Shown in pieces: positions 46,369 to 56,259 of a stretch of DNA of 64,000 nucleotides (position 1 is its first letter; each line of letters begins with the position of its first letter). Under the pieces are notes generated by a model that was not told the origin of the DNA, searched no databases, and saw only the letters and a list, made by a program, of their open reading frames with translations. Made by a program: the position numbers and the translations under genes. Source of the stretch: Oscarella lobularis (taxonomy: Eukaryota > Porifera > Homoscleromorpha > Homosclerophorida > Oscarellidae); assembly GCF_947507565.1 (NCBI RefSeq), contig NC_089184.1:558001-622000 (forward strand), in the 5' to 3' direction.

Positions 46369-46840
46369 TCTCCGGCGTCTTGTTGGCCGTACTTCGTCGT
46401 CATCTCGTCTCCGTTCCTTTTCTGCTGAACAGCATGGAAGTGTGGGAAGAGACGGTGGCGGTGGCGTTCTGTCGTCGGCGCAGCACGGCAACTCAACCTC
46501 TCGAGCAGCATCGCATTCATCAGAGCCACAGCTGCACAGATCCTCGGTCTTTCTATTCTTTACACAACGGAGGTCAACAGAGGCGACATCTCCACATCTG
46601 CCTCGTCTTCGTCTTTCTGTCCTGACACAGCGTCTTTTCTCTCCGCACGACTCCGCCGAACACGAACCTTTCTACATATGGACGTGGAGTAAACCGTACG
46701 GCATCATTTCTCGTAGCTGCATTGATTCTTACCACTTTAGGCTCTTTTGTTGGAGCATCGGTTGAGCAAACCTTGCGTTTGCCGTCGGCAAGTGCAACGA
46801 TTGCAATAACCAGCGCTAAGACCAGTGCGATATGTTTCAT
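45922..46840 (-). CDS. Secreted Asp-rich, Cys-containing protein
   Basis: Unknown protein. Exon 1 (46840 to about 46733) encodes the signal peptide MKHIALVLALVIAIVALADG and ends at a GTAAGA donor. A second long exon encodes a Cys-rich segment (CGDVASVDLRCVKNRKTEDL, CSCGSDEC, LPCCADDRTP, LPCCSAEKE), then a run of about 50 residues made almost only of Asp with His-His and Gly breaks, then SPQKGKK repeats, and two copies of the motif C-V/T-P-C-N-E/D-D-G-T-P, ending at 45922. Poly-Asp secreted proteins are often linked to calcium binding or biomineral matrices; the alternation of acidic and Lys/Ser-Pro blocks would be strongly charged and disordered. It is the tandem neighbour of the other secreted Cys-rich gene. 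Existence likely, role speculative. Confidence 0.6.
46228..46368. repeat. GTC/GAC trinucleotide repeat (poly-Asp codons)
   Basis: About 140 bp of almost pure GTC on the plus strand, read as GAC (Asp) in the minus-strand gene, interrupted by GTGATG (His-His) and GCC (Gly). Translations on the plus strand (poly-Arg, poly-Val) are artefacts. Confidence 0.9.
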
Positions 46841-47258
46841 TGAGGCAAACGCGTATGGCACTCTGCAACTCGATGCACGCACTGCAGCGTCTCGGAGAAC
46901 AATGGGATGCGTGGGGGCAAATGCGTCGTTCTTGTCCGTGCCTAGCACAGCTCGCACACGTGAAAACCAGCCACTCCATCGTCGCTTTCATCTCGAGCTG
47001 CTATAACGCATACTAAGCGTTCACGTGGAAACGGAGCACTCTCTTGCCACCTTTGAGTGCGTCTTTGCTGAGTCGTTAGTATGGCCGGCACGTGCGCAAA
47101 TCGGTGGAGCGACGGCCTTATCCGGTGGTTTCCCAAAGGGGCGTGACTTCCGTAAGCACAATGACATCATGTCTCTCCAAAAATAAACATGATTCAGCCC
47201 CTAAAAAATTTGTTTCGTACCGCCTCGCATCAGTTTTGACAAACCTACCGGTACCTAA
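46841..47258. promoter_or_regulatory. Divergent region between Asp-rich and Death-domain genes
   Basis: 418 bp between divergent start codons. No further gene is supported. A CACGTG box occurs at about 46960 and TGACATCA near 47161. Otherwise nothing notable. Confidence 0.3.
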
Positions 47259-47911
47259 ATGACGCAACTGCTTCGCAACATTACCTACCGTGCTAAACGT
47301 AGCATCGTCAAGGTTCTAAACAGTCCCGGCAGCTCGTCCACTACAAACTGGAAGGCATTGATTGGAGTGATGCCCGACGGTTTTTACACGACGGTCGACG
47401 TCGAACAATTCGAGCAGGACTACATGAAGATGCACACAAGTCCTGCGGATACTCTTATAAGCGATTTGTGTCGTCGGCATGTGAAAGTCGACGAGTTCAA
47501 ATGTTGGCTTTCTGAAATTGGAAACGAGGAGGCACTGGAAGCACTAAGGCCCTTGCCTACAGCTCCGCCTCTTGAAGGTTAGTGCGTTGTAGAAACCGGA
47601 CGGAAAACCGCGGTGGGGACGCTTTCTGGTGTATTGTTAATTCTCTAGTATTCCCATGCATGCACTGGCGGTAATATCTGACTTTCGTTATAGAAACCGA
47701 CTACGCCTCTCCGCCCCCTTTGGTCGTTTCTCCTGCCAAACGATGCAGAGCTGATGAGTTAGATGATATGAAACCTCGATGCGGTACCGTGACGTTGGAT
47801 GAAGGATATGGCTCTGAAATCACTGCTAAAGTGCAAGTTTCATCTGATCCGGCTACTACTGATAATCACACTAAAACTCGCAGGAGAAAGAAACCTTTGT
47901 CAAAACGATGA
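47259..47911 (+). CDS. Small Death-domain protein with basic tail
   Basis: Two exons: 47259-47580 and about 47693-47911 (donor GTTAGT, acceptor TTATAG, joining LEETDYASPP). Residues about 28-100 look like a Death domain of the MyD88/IRAK/Pelle class: TNWKALIGVMPDGFY, then SPADTLISDLCRRHVKVDEF and CWLSEIGNEEALEAL. The rest is disordered with SPPPLVVSPAKRCRADELDD and ends TRRRKKPLSKR, a likely nuclear localisation signal. There is no kinase, TIR or other domain, so it could act as an adaptor or as a decoy for Death-domain complexes. A truncated IRAK-like gene is an alternative, but no kinase exon follows before PDCD7. Confidence 0.7.
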
Positions 47912-48046
47912 CAAATCAAACGACGGTCATTGATTTGCGACTTTTGATCCCTCTATTAGATTATTATTTGCATTATTTTATTTGCTTTATTTGATTCCTA
48001 TCCGGGTAGCTGTCTCGCGATTTCTCAGCTTCTCGCACACAACGCG

Positions 48047-49860
48047 ATGTCTAACTGGCCTGCTTGGCGAGGACCTCAACTGTCGCCTTTCCCGCAGTGG
48101 CCATGCTCACCAGGACGGGGCCCCTTTCCCCCATTTCCCCCATTCCCCCCGCCGTTCTTTCCCGTCGTCTACCCCCACACTCCACGCCGTCTCCCCAGCG
48201 GAGAAAGCGGAAAACAGATTCAATATAGACCGCACAAGACGACGGAGACGGAACCGCCGATATCGGAAGATCAGAAATGGGTAAACAAGTGGCTCAAGGA
48301 CAGAGGAAAAACGGAAGCAGAGAAGAACGACGACCCCATAGTCAAGGTACGGTATATTAAGTTGCACAACGCTCAGAGAACCAGTAGAAAAGAATCAGGT
48401 AGGGTCACGTTTTTCGTGCATAGGCTTCAGTTTGTCAAACTCGAGCTTCTCTCATATCCTTTACACGTATCCTTTCTTTGTGCCTTATTACTATTGTGCG
48501 AGATGAAGTTTCTTTGTCCTTGATTGCGTTTCTGCGCGTCTGTGTCTACCCGTAGTTAGACGATGCTAAGCAGCTGCTTGGCCAAGCGTTCAAACTGCTC
48601 GACCTTTTGAATCAACTGAAAACGGAAATTGCGGAAAATGTGGAGATGCCGGACGACGAATGGGAGGAAGGTGTCAGTCAAGTTGCAAGCGTCAAAGTGA
48701 AATCTTTAGATTTGAGTTTTTTAGCTTATGACGTTGTGTTGTTTAGAAATCTTTGGAATCGGTCGAAAGCCAACTGTCTGATCCAACTGTGCTCGAGTCT
48801 CTTCAACGGAGACGAGCGAGGAACAGAAGAAAAAAGGCGCGTTGCTATGGAGAACTGCAAGTTCTGGTCACATGTTCTCTTTTCATAATTAGGCTTATTT
48901 GAAGCGTCGCCGAGATAGAGAGGAAGCTGAAGAGGAGAGAGAAAAAGCGCAATGGGAAGAAAAACATAGAGAAATTGACGAGTGGAGAGCCAAGAGAATT
49001 GCTACGAATATTGCCAAAGCAAGGGTAGAGAATTACGTATGCGATGAAAATGTATTTGAACTCGGGGGGTTTTAATCAACAGGAAGCGAGTGTGAAGTTG
49101 GAGGCAGGAGAAACGTTGAGCGAAGTCAAATTGAAACAGAAGGACGCGCAGGAAATGCTTGAGATGCTGTCCACGTTGAAGGAGTTGCGGTCTATTCGAA
49201 GAGAGGTGGCTAGACGGAAAGGTGATGGTAACAAAATTGTCTCAAATCTTTTCTAAACTTTGGTATAGGGAAGACCCAGCCAGCTGAATGCGATGAACTC
49301 TTTGCAAAGAAAATCGCTGAATTAGAGACGTTTGCAAAAGATTTGCAATTAGTGTATGGACAGGAAGAGAAAACACTTAGGGTACGGAAATTCAACTTGT
49401 CGTTTCTCCCTATGAACTTTCTTTCAGGTGATGATGGAAGAAGAGGGGGAAGCAGTGGAGCAGGAACAGCTGAGGCTTGTGCAGGAGACGACTCAAAGAG
49501 AGCAAGGATCGGTCATTGAGGAGGCAAACTCACATGAACAACCCATAACAGGTTTTCCTTTGTGTCGTCATTGTATCGCCAATTATGGAATTCTTTATAG
49601 CTGATCCAATGAAGCCTTTTATTGACTACTATGCTCAGGCTGACTGGAGATTAGACTCTCTGATTGGAATTAGGTACACCACAATGTACGTTAATCTGGT
49701 TAATTTATAGTATTATTATTGCAGACATGTATGGGACTCCTACGTCGTTCCATCGGACTTCCCTGGCTCTAGTCGAATACCAGATGGGTGGGTAGTGCCT
49801 GTGCAACCCAGCAGCAAAGCATGGGAGGCATTTCTCGGTGCAGACAGTGAGGCTAAATAA
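48047..49860 (+). CDS. PDCD7: PDCD7 / U11-59K, minor spliceosome U11 snRNP protein
   Basis: PDCD7 is the 59K protein of the U11/U12 di-snRNP, which recognises U12-type introns. The N-terminus is Pro/Phe/Gly-rich (GRGPFPPFPPFPPPFFPVVY), as in the family. Then DQKWVNKWLKDRG ends exon 1 (donor K|GTACGG, 48345); exon 2 starts LDDAKQLLGQAFKLLDLLNQ at 48556. Long coiled-coil exons follow (YLKRRRDREEAEEEREKAQW, ETLSEVKLKQKDAQEMLEML). The conserved C-terminus is DYYAQADWRLDSLIGIRHVW, YVVPSDFPGSSRIPDGWVVP, then PSSKAWEAFLG. Intron 1 carries a tandem pair of U12-type 5' splice-site motifs, described separately. The stop codon lies inside AATAAA (49856-49861), and TACO1 starts 45 bp later. Confidence 0.88.
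48454..48475 (+). promoter_or_regulatory. Tandem U12-type 5' splice-site motifs (USSE-like element)
   Basis: ATATCCTTT (48454-48462) and GTATCCTTT (48467-48475) are both perfect U12-type donor motifs, 4 bases apart, in intron 1 of PDCD7 on the sense strand. The intron is spliced from an ordinary donor, so these are not needed as its own 5' site. In U11-48K and U11/U12-65K genes, tandem motifs like this bind U11 snRNP and activate an upstream 3' splice site (USSE autoregulation). Candidate upstream 3' sites here are at about 48376 (CGCTCAG) and about 48422 (GTGCATAG). A 22-base micro-exon flanked by the first and by GTAGGG would shift the frame. Function is inferred. Confidence 0.6.
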
Positions 49861-49905
49861 ATCAATTGATTATGTTTCTCGCGTGTTGACTAAAGTACGC
49901 TAAAG

Positions 49906-50998
49906 ATGTCATTGCCTTCCTTGTTGCGGCGATTCCTCGTTCCACATCGCATTTCTGTCGTTCCTTCACGGTTCTCTGGTCACAGCAAATGGTCAAAGAT
50001 AAAGCACAGGAAAGCGACAGCCGACATGACCAAGAGCAAGGCCACATCGAAAATCACGAAAGAAATCAGCTCGGCAGTTCGCGATGCCGGTCGCGATCCC
50101 GAAACAAATATCCGTCTAGCAAGCATTCTTTCGCGAGCTCGAGACTACGGCATCCCAAAGAGCACAGTCGAACGAGCAATCATCAGTGGAGCCTCACCAG
50201 TAAACCTGATGACAACAATTCCTCCGAAATAACACGATTTCCTTTTTTATCAGTCGAGTGATGGCAGCGAGCATATGATGCTCGAAGGACGAGGCGCCAG
50301 CGGATATCTCTTGCTTATTGAAGCGGTGACTGGTAATAAGCAGAGAACGAGACCTGAAATCAGATCTTTGCTGGCAAAGCATGGGTTGGTGAATGTGGAA
50401 GTCGCGTGTAGAGGCGGTCTGTAAGTATTGTCTTTGTCACAGGGCCGTTCTTGGCGAGCCTGGCAGCATATCGTATCTTTTCGATCGAAAGGGTAAGTGT
50501 ACTGTATGTCAGCAGAGGGAGGGGGACAATGAGAAAATGTTGTTTTAGTTGTAGTTACTACAGAAGTGCGAGAAGACAGTGCGATTGAGGTGGGCACGTG
50601 TTCTTATGGGGTTGATTGGTTTGCACTCTTCTGATATGTCTAGCCACTTGATGTTGCTATTGAAGTTGGAGCTGAAGATGTCAAAGACTCCGAACTAGAA
50701 GACGGTACAAAGATACTGCAAGTAAGATACCTATATGTTCCTTCTCTCTCGACGAGACTTTTTGTGCTTCAAGTTCATATGCGAACCGTCTGAAATGAGA
50801 TCAGTCTCGGCAGGCATCAAGAAACATGACATGGAAATCAAGACCGCAACCATAGAGTACCTAGCCCAGTCGACTGCCAAGCTGTCCGACACCCAACTAG
50901 AACAAGCGGCTAAACTGATACGCATCATAGGCAGTCACGATGACGTTGTGCGCATTCACGACAACATAGAGCCGGCAGACCCTCAATCATCCCAATAA
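49906..50998 (+). CDS. TACO1: TACO1, YebC-type mitochondrial translational activator
   Basis: TACO1 is a mitochondrial YebC-family protein required for efficient translation of COX1. The ATG at 49906 begins a basic targeting peptide (MSLPSLLRRFLVPHRISVVP), followed by FSGHSKWSKIKHRKATADMT, the YebC signature, and RDPETNIRLASILSRARDYG then PKSTVERAI. Later exons encode LEGRGASGYLLLIEAVTGN, the family's GPGG-like core, SFLFDRKG and a C-terminal helix SAGIKKHDMEIKTATIEYLA. About seven short exons. The stop codon overlaps an AATAAA motif (50994-50999). An AG directly precedes the ATG, only 45 bp after the PDCD7 stop. Confidence 0.93.
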
Positions 50999-51035
50999 AT
51001 ATTAAATATTCTCCCTATAAATATAGAGTCAAGTA

Positions 51036-51836
51036 CTACAGTACAGCAGCAGAAGTACCCTTAGCAAAGATAGAAATTCCCTTTTCGTGAACTTGATACT
51101 GTACTCGAGTTACTTTCGCCTTATCGTTCGGTTTTCGTTGGGCCAGACAGCTCTGACGTATCGACATATCGCCGTGCACGGCCCTGCTATATCCGCTGCT
51201 CAATCCTGACGCGTGTATGTGAAGAGAGCACCAGTATCGAAGTTGCATTTGAACTAAATCGGTTTCATCGTCGACGACACCGGCGTCGTTAATGTCGTTG
51301 CGAATGTAGGCGACAAAGGATCCCGTCGTGGCGCACAGTGACATGCAGTGCTGGCAAAAATCGAGAATCGTTCTGACGTCAAATCCAAGATTGACGAGCA
51401 TGGTGAGATCGTCGATGAGGATGACAACCGACGGCGAACAATTTTCTTTTATCAGTTTGTATACTTTGAATAGAGCGTCGTCTTCGTCTGGATCCAAGGT
51501 GACCTGGTGGACCGGGACTTTTGTACTTGTGTGTGAGGGGCTCAAACAGTCGAGGAACATTACGCGGCCGGATTCGCAGGCAGATTTCAAGCCCACTCCA
51601 AGTTTCTGAGCCACTGCGTTGTAGTGAGTGACTGTTTGGGCCAAGGCGAGAACGATTATTCGAGAATAGGATCCGCCTATCGCTTTTCCAAGGAAATGAT
51701 GCAGCAAGAAGTCTCCGTCGGTGTTCGATGAGGAAATCAAAACAGAATCAGCCAAGTTGCCGTCGAGAAGATTGTCGAGTTCGCGAAGCATTGCAGTTTT
51801 TTTGTAGACTAGTCGAAGTCCCGGAATAAATCTCAC
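51036..51836 (-). CDS. ELP6: Elongator complex protein 6
   Basis: ELP6 is a RecA-like subunit of the Elp4-5-6 ring of Elongator, which modifies wobble uridines of tRNAs. The gene is intronless. Blocks matching human ELP6: MLRELDNLLDGNLADSVLIS, TDGDFLLHHFLGKAIGGSYS, VTHYNAVAQKLGVGLKSACE, SVVILIDDLTMLVNLGFDVR, HASGLSSGYSRAVHGDMSIR and the end KGISIFAKGTSAAVL. As in the family, no Walker A motif is present. The ATG at 51791 (MLRELDN) matches the human start better than the upstream in-frame one at 51836. Convergent with TACO1 (37 bp between stops) and divergent from the first amnionless gene. Confidence 0.92.
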   Translation of the reverse strand: MRFIPGLRLVYKKTAMLRELDNLLDGNLADSVLISSSNTDGDFLLHHFLGKAIGGSYSRIIVLALAQTVTHYNAVAQKLGVGLKSACESGRVMFLDCLSPSHTSTKVPVHQVTLDPDEDDALFKVYKLIKENCSPSVVILIDDLTMLVNLGFDVRTILDFCQHCMSLCATTGSFVAYIRNDINDAGVVDDETDLVQMQLRYWCSLHIHASGLSSGYSRAVHGDMSIRQSCLAQRKPNDKAKVTRVQYQVHEKGISIFAKGTSAAVL

Positions 51837-51871
51837 GTGAACGAAGTCGCGTGAGAATCATCGCCTGGGGA
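51837..51871. promoter_or_regulatory. ELP6/AMN1 divergent gap with E-box
   Basis: Start codons are 35 bp apart (80 bp if ELP6 starts at 51791). The sequence CTCACGTGAACG at the edge contains a CACGTG E-box, shared by both genes. Confidence 0.5.
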
Positions 51872-53911
51872 ATGTCGTTGAGTAGCGTCTTCGTTCTTCT
51901 TCTTCTTTCGACGGTCGCGGCGGCCGGAGATCTTCTCTTCTGGACTCGCACGTCTAACTGGAACAATCCCGACAATTGGATTCACAATCGCGTTCCGTGC
52001 TCGGCCGAAACCGTCGAAATCAAGCCGCCCCGAACGCACGAGGTACACATCGCGCCTTCTAACCAAACGGCTGCACGCGAAAGTTGCAACACAGGGAAAG
52101 CCATTACCCACCGACTTTGATATTCGCGTCGACGCCGATGTGTCGTTGAAAAAGCTCTTGATTCCGGTGGGCGGTGCTCTCACTCTCACGCGTGGTGTCA
52201 AGATTTCGTTTTCGACCGAGACAACGTGCAAGAGTCAGTAGCATTTTTATTTATTTATTTATCGCTATACGTTAAAATCACTTCCGCCCATAGAGGAAGG
52301 CCTTTCGGCTGTGACAAATAAATCGGTTAGACTAAAGATGATTTTTTCTTTTTCTAAAATTTGACTCTAGGTAAACGGTTTTATTGGTGTTCAACCGCAT
52401 CCTTGGAGCTGCGTCGGAAACTGGCGCAAACTCGACGGAACTCTTCCTCCAAGGCCTCCCTGTCGTGATGATGCAGCCATTTTTCCGTCGGTGGGTAAAT
52501 TTGAACATACGATATTTCCGCAATATAGAATAATTTTATATAGAATGCTAGCTTCTCTTGGATTGAGCTGGATAGTCCTGTGACCGTGGGCCAGTTGTCG
52601 TGGAGGGGGCGATCTGTGAGCGGTCTCTCTGACATTCCAAGCAACGGTAGGTTTGCGAGCCTCTGCTCAAACCCCTTTGACTCTTTCTGCAGGACGGTAC
52701 TTTTACAAGAGCAATCCTTCAGCTAGTCTGAATGTTGAACCGTCGTGTCTTCAAGGCAGACCGGCGTTGTGTCCTTGTCTCGCCAGCAACTGCTCGTTCT
52801 GTGAGCAATCTCACCTTGTGATGTCATCGCGGTCATTTTTTTGTTTATTGCAGATCCGACCACACCTGCACCGACCACACCACCACCACCTACAACCCCT
52901 GAACCTACAACCCTACAACCCACGACCCTTGAACCCACAACCCTTGAACCCACAACTCTTGAGCCTACAACCCTTGAGCCTACAACTCCCAAGAAGCTTG
53001 TAACTCAGAAGCCCACAACTCAGAAGCCTGCAACTCAGAAGCCTTCAACAGGTTAGCTTGTTGCTGAAAACCAGTTGTCCACAAAAAGCCTCTCGTCTTA
53101 GGAAAGCCGCCTGTCTCCGGAAAGCCGCCTGTCTCTGGAGAGCCGCCTGTCTCCGGAAAGCCGCCTGTCTCTGGAGAGCCGCCTGTCTCCGGAAAGCCGC
53201 CTGTCTCTGGAGAGCCGCCTGTCTCCGGAAAGCCGCATGGCTCTAGAGAGCCTGGAGAACCAACAAGAAGGCCCCCAGGATCAGGAGAGCCGACTGAGCA
53301 ACCACCTGAGACAGGTAGCCTAGGCAGTGATTTAAAAAATAAGAAATAATCATCTATTGTTGCCACGCTCTAGAACGCATTTGCAATCCAGAAACTGAAA
53401 TCTGCACAATCTGCATTGGCGAAAACTGTCCTGACAGGGAGGAAATCGGAGGTCAGGTATCTAGCAAGGCACATCAGAAACGCTTTTATTTACGTTTATA
53501 CAGGCGGGGGATCATTGCCACTGTGGGTTATTATCGTCGCTGCCGTTGGGGGTGTTTTGCTTCTCTTCATACTGATACTGGTTGTTGTTCTTGTGGCCAG
53601 GTATAGCTGATAGGAAGTAGTCTCTTGTACCATTTTCTATTTCTTTTAGACGAAGAAGGAAGCAGCAGCCCCAGTATGTGCCAGACTCGTATGTGCAAGA
53701 CTCTGATAATCTGGTGCCAGACAAGACTGCAAGCCAATACGATGTACCCCGATCTGCCGCTACAATGTCTTCGACGGGTTTCAAGAATCCGTTGTATGAG
53801 GGAGTGGCAGAACAAAACCCTATTTTTGTTCCACCGGATTTTCAAGCGGCAGAAGCTCCGAACAATGAATTCCAAAATCCGTACGAGTCTCTTGATGACT
53901 ACATCAAGTGA
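51872..53911 (+). CDS. AMN: Amnionless-like receptor, copy 1
   Basis: Amnionless is a type I membrane protein that escorts and anchors the endocytic receptor cubilin. Signal peptide SSVFVLLLLSTVAAAGD, then FWTRTSNWNNPDNWIHNRVP, matching the amnionless N-terminus. A 52-bp intron (52043-52094) restores frame to GKPLPTDFDIRVDADVSLKK. A 32-bp micro-exon (about 52294-52325, EGLSAVTNKS) leads to GFIGVQPHPWSCVGNWRKLD. After CLASNCSF come two repetitive exons: Thr/Pro repeats (TTLEP) and GKPPVS/GEPPVS repeats. A Cys-rich exon (RICNPETEICTICIGENC) precedes the membrane helix LPLWVIIVAAVGGVLLLFIL. The tail ends GFKNPLYEGVAEQNPIF, with an FxNPxY clathrin-adaptor motif and a second NPxF. Domain order matches vertebrate AMN, with a longer mucin-like stalk. 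Confidence 0.85.
52858..53240 (+). repeat. AMN1 stalk repeats (TTLEP and GKPPVS/GEPPVS)
   Basis: Two coding minisatellites in neighbouring exons. The first (about 52858-53050) repeats a 15-base unit encoding TTLEP, grading into TTQKP. The second (about 53101-53240) repeats an 18-base unit encoding GKPPVS alternating with GEPPVS, about eight times. They would form an extended, probably O-glycosylated stalk. Confidence 0.85.
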
Positions 53912-54058
53912 TACCGTTATTGAACGGAACTTGCGCGCAATTTGCAGTTTTTCTGTCGTATAGTTTTTGCAGTGGTTTTGAACGTTTTCGCTGAGTTATA
54001 TATACAGTTTTAATTGGGGCGGTACCTTTGAGCTGTGCATCCGGGAAAGCGAGAAAGA

Positions 54059-56087
54059 ATGTTGTTGAGTAGCGTCTTCGCTCTTCTTCTTTCGACGGTC
54101 GCGGCGGCCGGAGATCTTCTCTTTTGGACTCGCACGTCTAACTGGAACAATCCCGACAATTGGATTCACAAGCGCGTTCCGTGCTCGGCCGAAACCGTCG
54201 AAATCAAGCCGCCCCGAACGCACGAGGTACACATCTCGCCTTCTAACCAAACGGCTGCGCGCGAAAGTTGCAACACAGGGAAAACCATTGCCCGACGACT
54301 TTGACATTCATCTCGACGCCGATGTGACGTTGAAAAAGCTCTTGATTCCGGTGGGCGGTTCTCTCTTCCTCACGCCTGGTTTCAAGATTTCGTTTTCGAC
54401 CGAGACAACGTGCAAGAGTCAGTAGCATTTTTTATTTATCGCTATACGTTAAGAGTCACTTTCACCCATAGACGAAGGCTTTTCGGCTGTGACTGATAAA
54501 TCGGTTAGACTAAAAAAAATGATCGTGCTTCTTCTAAAATTTGACTTCAGGTAAACAGTTTTGTTGGTGTTCAACCGAATCCTTGGAGCTGCGTCGGAAA
54601 CTGGCGCAAGCTCGACGGAACTCTTCCTCGAAGGCCTCCCTGTCGCGACGATACAGCCGTTTTTCAATCGGTGGATAAATTTGAATATACGATAGTTGCA
54701 CAATGTAGAATAATTTTATATAGAATGCTAGCTTCTCTTGGATTAAGCTGGATAGTCCTGTCACTGTGGGCCAGTTGTTGTGGAGGGGGCAATCTGTGAG
54801 CGGTCTCTCTGACATTCCAAACAGCGGTAGGATTGCGAGCCTCTGCTTGTGACCCCTTTGACTTTTTCTGCAGGACAGTACTTTTACAAGAGCAATCCTT
54901 CAGCAAATCTGAAGGTTGAACCGTCGTGTCTTCAAGGCAGACCGGCGTTGTGTCCTTGTCTCGCCAGCAACTGCTCCTTCTGTGAGTGATCTCACCTTGT
55001 GACGTCATCACGGTTATTTTTGTTTATTGCAGATCCGACAACGCCTCCGCCGACCACACCAAAACCTGGAACTCAGAAGCCTCAAACTCAGAAGCCTCAA
55101 ACTCAGAAGCCTGGAACTCAAAAGCCTCAAACTCAGAAGCCTGGAACTCAAAAGCCTCAAACTCAGAAGCCTGGAACTCAAAAGCCTCAAACTCAAAAGC
55201 CTGGAACTCAAAAGCCTCAAACTCAAAAGCCTCAAACTCAGAAGCCTCAAACTCAAAAGCCCCAAACTCAGAAGCCTCAAACTCAGAAGCCTCAAACTCA
55301 GAAGCCTGGAAGTCAAAAGCCTCAAACTCAGAAGCCTGGAACTCAAAAGCCTTCAACAGGTTAGCTTGTTGCTGAAAACCAGTGTTGTCACAAGAAAGCC
55401 TCTTGTCTTAGGAAAGCCGCCTGTCTCCGGAAAGCCAAGTGCCTCAAGAGAGCCTGGAGAACCAACGAGAAGGCCCCCAGGATCAAGAGAACCGACCGAG
55501 CAACCACCTGAGACAGGTAGGTGGCGATTTTTAAAGAATAAGAAATGATCATCTATTGTTGCCACGCTCTAGAACGCATTTGCAATCCAGAAACTGGAAT
55601 CTGCACAATCTGCATTGGTGAAAATTGTCGTAGCGAGGAACTCGGAGGTCAGGTATCTAGCAAGGCAGGCACATCAGAAACGCTTTTATTTACGTTTATA
55701 CAGGCGGGGGATCATTGCCACTGTGGGTCATTATTGTCGCTGCCGTTGGAGGTGTTTTGCTTCTCTTCATACTGATATTGGTTGTCGTTTTTGTCAGGTA
55801 CAGCTGATAGGAAATGGCTCCTGTACACCACTCAATAACGATTCTCTATTTCTCTTAGACGAAGAAAGCGACAGCCAGAGTATGTCGCAGACGCTTCGGA
55901 TCCTCCAGTGTCAGATGCTAAGTACAAGAAGACTGCAAGCCAATACGATGTACCCCGATCTGCCGCTACAGTGTCTTCGACGGGTTTCAATAATCCGTTG
56001 TACAAGACAGCAACCGAACAAAATCCTATTTTTGTTTCGCCAGCGGCCCAAGCTCCGTACGAGTCTCTTGATGACTACATCAAGTGA
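54059..56087 (+). CDS. AMN: Amnionless-like receptor, copy 2 (tandem duplicate)
   Basis: The same architecture and intron positions as copy 1, about 2.19 kb downstream in the same orientation: signal peptide LSSVFALLLSTVAAAGD, the N-terminal FWTRTSNWNN block, the short intron giving GKPLPDDFDIHLDADVTLKK, the micro-exon NEGFSAVTDKS, Cys-rich exon, membrane helix and a tail with FNNPLY, QNPIF and APYESLDDYIK. Introns are also alike (for example around 52300 and 54480), so the duplication is recent. The stalk differs: here the TQKP exon is expanded (about 19 units of a 15-base repeat, TQKPQ/TQKPG), while the GKPPVS exon has shrunk to about two units. The cytoplasmic tail is shorter than in copy 1. 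All exons look intact. Confidence 0.85.
55069..55363 (+). repeat. AMN2 stalk 15-bp coding minisatellite
   Basis: A 15-base unit (ACTCAGAAGCCTCAA and variants) repeated about 19 times in frame, encoding TQKPQ or TQKPG. Antisense translations give Leu/Ser-rich look-alikes of leucine-rich repeats, which are artefacts. Confidence 0.9.
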
Positions 56088-56259
56088 GACCGTTATTGGA
56101 CGGAACTTGCGCGCAATTTGCTGTTGTATCGTTTTTGCAGTGGTTTGAACGTTCTCGCTGGGTTATGTTAGTGCATTGAATTTGAGTACATTGAGTGGGA
56201 CTTCCTTTTTCCATGCTCTCCCGGACGTGCCGGACAAATGAGCAGGAACGTCCGCCCGC

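Noticed and set aside
46119..46625. Arginine-rich and valine-rich plus-strand proteins
   Set aside because: They are other-frame readings of the GAC repeat encoding Asp in the minus-strand gene with a signal peptide.
52060..52130. Frameshift making the first amnionless copy a pseudogene
   Set aside because: A 52-bp intron with donor GTACAC and acceptor CACAG restores frame, and the second copy has the same arrangement.
55014..55356. Leucine-rich-repeat-like antisense ORFs
   Set aside because: Antisense readings of the 15-bp TQKP minisatellite of the second amnionless gene.
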